Origin: Catelliglobosispora koreensis DSM 44566
Lineage (GTDB): Bacteria > Actinomycetota > Actinomycetes > Mycobacteriales > Micromonosporaceae
Reading direction: 5' to 3'
Assembly (NCBI RefSeq): GCF_000379685.1
Contig: NZ_KB903257.1
Coordinates: 53,883 to 117,882 of the forward strand
DNA: 64,000 bases
The notes under the pieces are model-generated. The model was not told the DNA's origin, did not search any database, and saw only the letters and a list, made by a program, of their open reading frames with translations. The translations under genes and the position numbers were made by a program. Positions 61,950 through 64,000 of this stretch are shown here, one piece after another (the stretch's first letter is position 1; each line of letters starts with the position of its first letter).

Positions 61950-62572
61950 CCCAGGCGCAGCGACTCAGCGACGCGCTCGGTCAGTTCGTCTTCGCTCATC
62001 GTGATGTCGACCTCGATGAGCGGCAGATCGAGCGCGCGCACCTGGGCTGCCAGATGTTCGGTGAACATGCGGTCCCGCTCGAACAGGTTCTGCAGCGCCT
62101 TTTCGGGATCACTCGTGCGGCCCGCGATGTTCCACAGCGAACCACGGCTTTCGAACGCGGCGGCCCGAAACCGGTGCGTCGGGATCAGCCACACGGCATG
62201 ATGCGGTTCGGGCAGCAGCGGCTTCACCAAGTGTGGCAACAGCCGAAAGCCTTCAGCGATAACACGCGGGTGCGGTGGGAATTCTCGCAAGTCGTCAGCG
62301 ATCAGATCGAACAGCTCACCATGAAACCAGTGAAACGTGTCCAGCATCGTTTGCGGAGAACGGTTCAGCCAGCGCTCATCCATATCCATCGCGATGAACT
62401 CTTGCAGCAAGGGAGCCTCGCTTGGATCGCCGCGCCGGGCATGGTCGCTCATCACCTCATCGGTGACATACGGACGCAGGCCGTAACGGGCCGCCAGCTT
62501 TCGCGTCATCGTGGACTTGCCACCCCCGGAACCGCCGCCGATCCAGTAAACGTGACTCAGCTTGCCGCCCAT
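61946..62572 (-). CDS. P-loop nucleoside/nucleotide kinase-like protein
   Basis: A 208-residue ATP-binding protein. Walker A is IGGGSGGGKSTM at about 11-22. A later RVIAEGFRLLPHL segment and LFERDRMFTEHL provide the base-recognition and lid-like parts expected of small-molecule kinases, related to uridine-kinase-like or chloramphenicol-phosphotransferase-like folds. ATG 62572 is preferred; an upstream frame to 62620 is weak. Substrate not predictable. Confidence 0.75.
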   Translation of the reverse strand: MGGKLSHVYWIGGGSGGGKSTMTRKLAARYGLRPYVTDEVMSDHARRGDPSEAPLLQEFIAMDMDERWLNRSPQTMLDTFHWFHGELFDLIADDLREFPPHPRVIAEGFRLLPHLVKPLLPEPHHAVWLIPTHRFRAAAFESRGSLWNIAGRTSDPEKALQNLFERDRMFTEHLAAQVRALDLPLIEVDITMSEDELTERVAESLRLG

Positions 62573-62626
62573 GGGAGACAACTCTAGCGACCCCACGGCG
62601 TACCCATCCTTGGATAGCATGCCCGG

Positions 62627-63694
62627 ATGCTATGGAACCGTGAGCAAAAGTCCTTGCCAGACCTCATCGACGACGCTGTCGAAGCGCTGAAGCGGGCCGA
62701 CGAACGGGCCTTTGGCAAAGCGGCACAAGCTGTGTTTAAGCACGCCCCGAAAGCCTCGCCGGAGGAACTGACCGCTGGGCTGGAAACATTGCGGCCGGTC
62801 CTGGCCACTGTGCCGTTTGGCATGGGCGTCACCTTGGCTCAGCTCGCCGCGGGATTGGTGGAGCTGGGCGGCGATCCATTGGTCGCCTTCGAAACGTTGG
62901 TGTCGCGGGTTTCCGAGGGCCTTGAGCTTGCCTGTGCGTTCCAGGAGACCTGGGACGCTGAAGGACATGGAGAGCTGCCAGACTCTGACGATGGCGGCAA
63001 GATCCCGTTCGTCATGCAGCACCTGACCTCTGAAGAGTCACGGCAGCGGGCCGAAGCGTGGTTCACCATCAACGAGTGGATTCCTTCGCTACTGTTGCCG
63101 CTACAGCAAAAGGTGGCCCGCAAGGCGGTTCCGCACTGGGAACGGCTGACCGTCGCCGCAGGCACGACCCGCGAAGTGATCGGCAGCAGTCAGTGGCTTT
63201 ATGGTCTGCTGCAAGTGCTCGACGACGAGAAGTTCGTCGTGCTGCACCGCGAAAGCCGCCGGGGCTATGAGCTGACGATCGGTGGTGTCGGTGACGTGTT
63301 CCAGCTGCACACTTTGCTTGCCGCTCACCTGATCGGCGACCCAGCGCAGGGCTGGATCGCTGGCGTTCCGCCGCGCCGCGAGTGGGTGATAGCCGCGACC
63401 GACGGTGAAGACCTTCAGCCGGGCGGGATTGAGGGGCGGTTCAACCTTGTCGACGCCTACGGGAGATGGATCTGGAACGAAGACCTGCCCAACGACATTC
63501 CGCGATTTGATGGCGTGCGTGTCATCGTGCTCGATCCACCGCCGTATGTGCGCGGCTGGAATTTGGGCCGTGCTTACCCCCTCATGTATCCGGCGGTCAC
63601 TGTGGACAGACACATGAGTGATCAAGAAGCGGCAGCCTGGTTGACCAAAGTCGCCCCAGCCGCGCGCTGGTGCGCGGCAGGTTCTGTCGCGTAG
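62627..63694 (+). CDS. Hypothetical protein, 355 residues
   Basis: Soluble acidic protein with an alpha-helical N-terminal half (residues 1-120, repeats like DDAVEALKRADERAF) and a more beta-rich C-terminal half (GYELTIGGVGDVFQLHTLLAAHL). I do not recognise the family. ATG 62627, divergent from the kinase-like gene by about 54 bases. Its last codons overlap, in antisense, the remnant of an HNH-endonuclease gene, so the natural C terminus may have been replaced when that remnant inserted. Confidence 0.65.
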   Translation: MLWNREQKSLPDLIDDAVEALKRADERAFGKAAQAVFKHAPKASPEELTAGLETLRPVLATVPFGMGVTLAQLAAGLVELGGDPLVAFETLVSRVSEGLELACAFQETWDAEGHGELPDSDDGGKIPFVMQHLTSEESRQRAEAWFTINEWIPSLLLPLQQKVARKAVPHWERLTVAAGTTREVIGSSQWLYGLLQVLDDEKFVVLHRESRRGYELTIGGVGDVFQLHTLLAAHLIGDPAQGWIAGVPPRREWVIAATDGEDLQPGGIEGRFNLVDAYGRWIWNEDLPNDIPRFDGVRVIVLDPPPYVRGWNLGRAYPLMYPAVTVDRHMSDQEAAAWLTKVAPAARWCAAGSVA

Positions 63695-64000
63695 CCGGAT
63701 CCACCGTGTGAGCGCAGTGTTGGCGAAGCGGTCGGTGGGGTTTTGTGCGGGTGGCCGGGCTCGGGTGAGGCCCTGCATGAGGAGTGCGCCGTCGTTGGCG
63801 CGGACGGCGTATTGCCATTGGCTGTCTTGGTGCGACAGTGTGATTTGGCGGGCGATGCCGGCGGCGACGGGGCCGTAGGTGCCGAGTTTGCCGGGGTTGT
63901 TGTCCAGCCTGGCGAGGGTTTCCACGGTGACTTCAAGTTGCATGACTCCGGCTGGTGCGCTGGCATGCTTGCCTTCCAGGAGTTCGAGGAACACGTCGGC
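63672..64000 (-). pseudogene. Truncated DUF222/HNH endonuclease remnant (runs off right edge)
   Basis: Read from the right edge, the frame gives FLELLEGKHASAPAGVMQLEVTV, then SQWQYAVRANDGALL and PTDRFANTALTRWIRLRDRTCRAP, which is the segment preceding the HNH motif in actinobacterial DUF222-HNH proteins. Immediately after CRAP, where family members continue GC and then the DHT/HNH catalytic part, homology ends at about 63672 and the frame runs on into antisense of the 355-residue gene. The catalytic HNH is missing, so this is a broken copy. Such genes are multicopy and often associated with rearrangements. Confidence 0.7.

Noticed and set aside
63101..63671. Continuation of the HNH-remnant frame across the 355-residue gene
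   Set aside because: Similarity to DUF222-HNH proteins stops near 63672; the rest is merely open in antisense.

Overview
The window is high-GC DNA from an actinobacterium. It carries a complete Pup-proteasome locus, many GTG/TTG starts, GTGA/ATGA stop-start overlaps, PafB/PafC and a Ku-type end-binding protein. No rRNA, tRNA, CRISPR array or intact insertion sequence was seen, and there is no gene-free stretch longer than about 300 bases. The species cannot be named from the sequence; the large plant-polysaccharide locus suggests a soil or litter saprophyte outside the mycobacteria.

Region 1 (1-25.6 kb) is the Pup-proteasome neighbourhood in conserved actinobacterial order: a RecB-like nuclease, a site-2-type protease, trmI and its partner, ferredoxin, arc (mpa), dop, pup, prcB, prcA, pafA, a DUF3866-type gene, pafB, pafC, tatA, tatC, a lipid kinase, a HAD phosphatase and a HelY-type helicase. 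Pup is activated by Dop, ligated to substrates by PafA, and recognised by ARC, which feeds the PrcAB core. Three departures stand out: two large GT-C-like membrane proteins lie between arc and dop behind a strong hairpin, a decayed endonuclease VII fragment overlaps the 3' end of pup, and a 2-oxoglutarate-oxygenase-like gene lies between pafC and tatA.

Region 2 (25.6-40.95 kb) is mixed housekeeping and accessory genes: MHYT protein, 5'-3' exonuclease, acyl-CoA dehydrogenase, PucR regulator, DoxX, acetyltransferase, SigE-family sigma factor with a displaced sensor tail, alcohol dehydrogenase, Lrp regulator, histidine phosphatase, asparaginase, Old Yellow Enzyme, a frameshifted alpha/beta hydrolase, an HTH regulator and a divergent GTP cyclohydrolase I. 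Two single-base -1 frameshifts in this stretch occur at the same heptamer.

Region 3 (41.0-57.1 kb) is a coherent xyloglucan-utilisation locus. It has a secreted AA10 LPMO with CBM2, a Tat-exported GH74 endo-xyloglucanase, a GH3 beta-glucosidase with an unusual inserted domain, a LacI repressor with matching operators, a ROK repressor with a divergent operator, an ABC importer without its own ATPase, a GH31 alpha-xylosidase and a short GH42 beta-galactosidase. Together these would cut the polymer outside, import the oligosaccharides and take them apart inside.

Region 4 (57.0-64 kb) holds DUF3040, a TetR regulator with its membrane-protein target, Ku with a lysine-rich tail, a Cof-type HAD phosphatase, a conserved pair including a DUF6745-like protein, a P-loop kinase-like protein, an unrecognised 355-residue protein and a truncated DUF222/HNH-endonuclease remnant running off the right edge.
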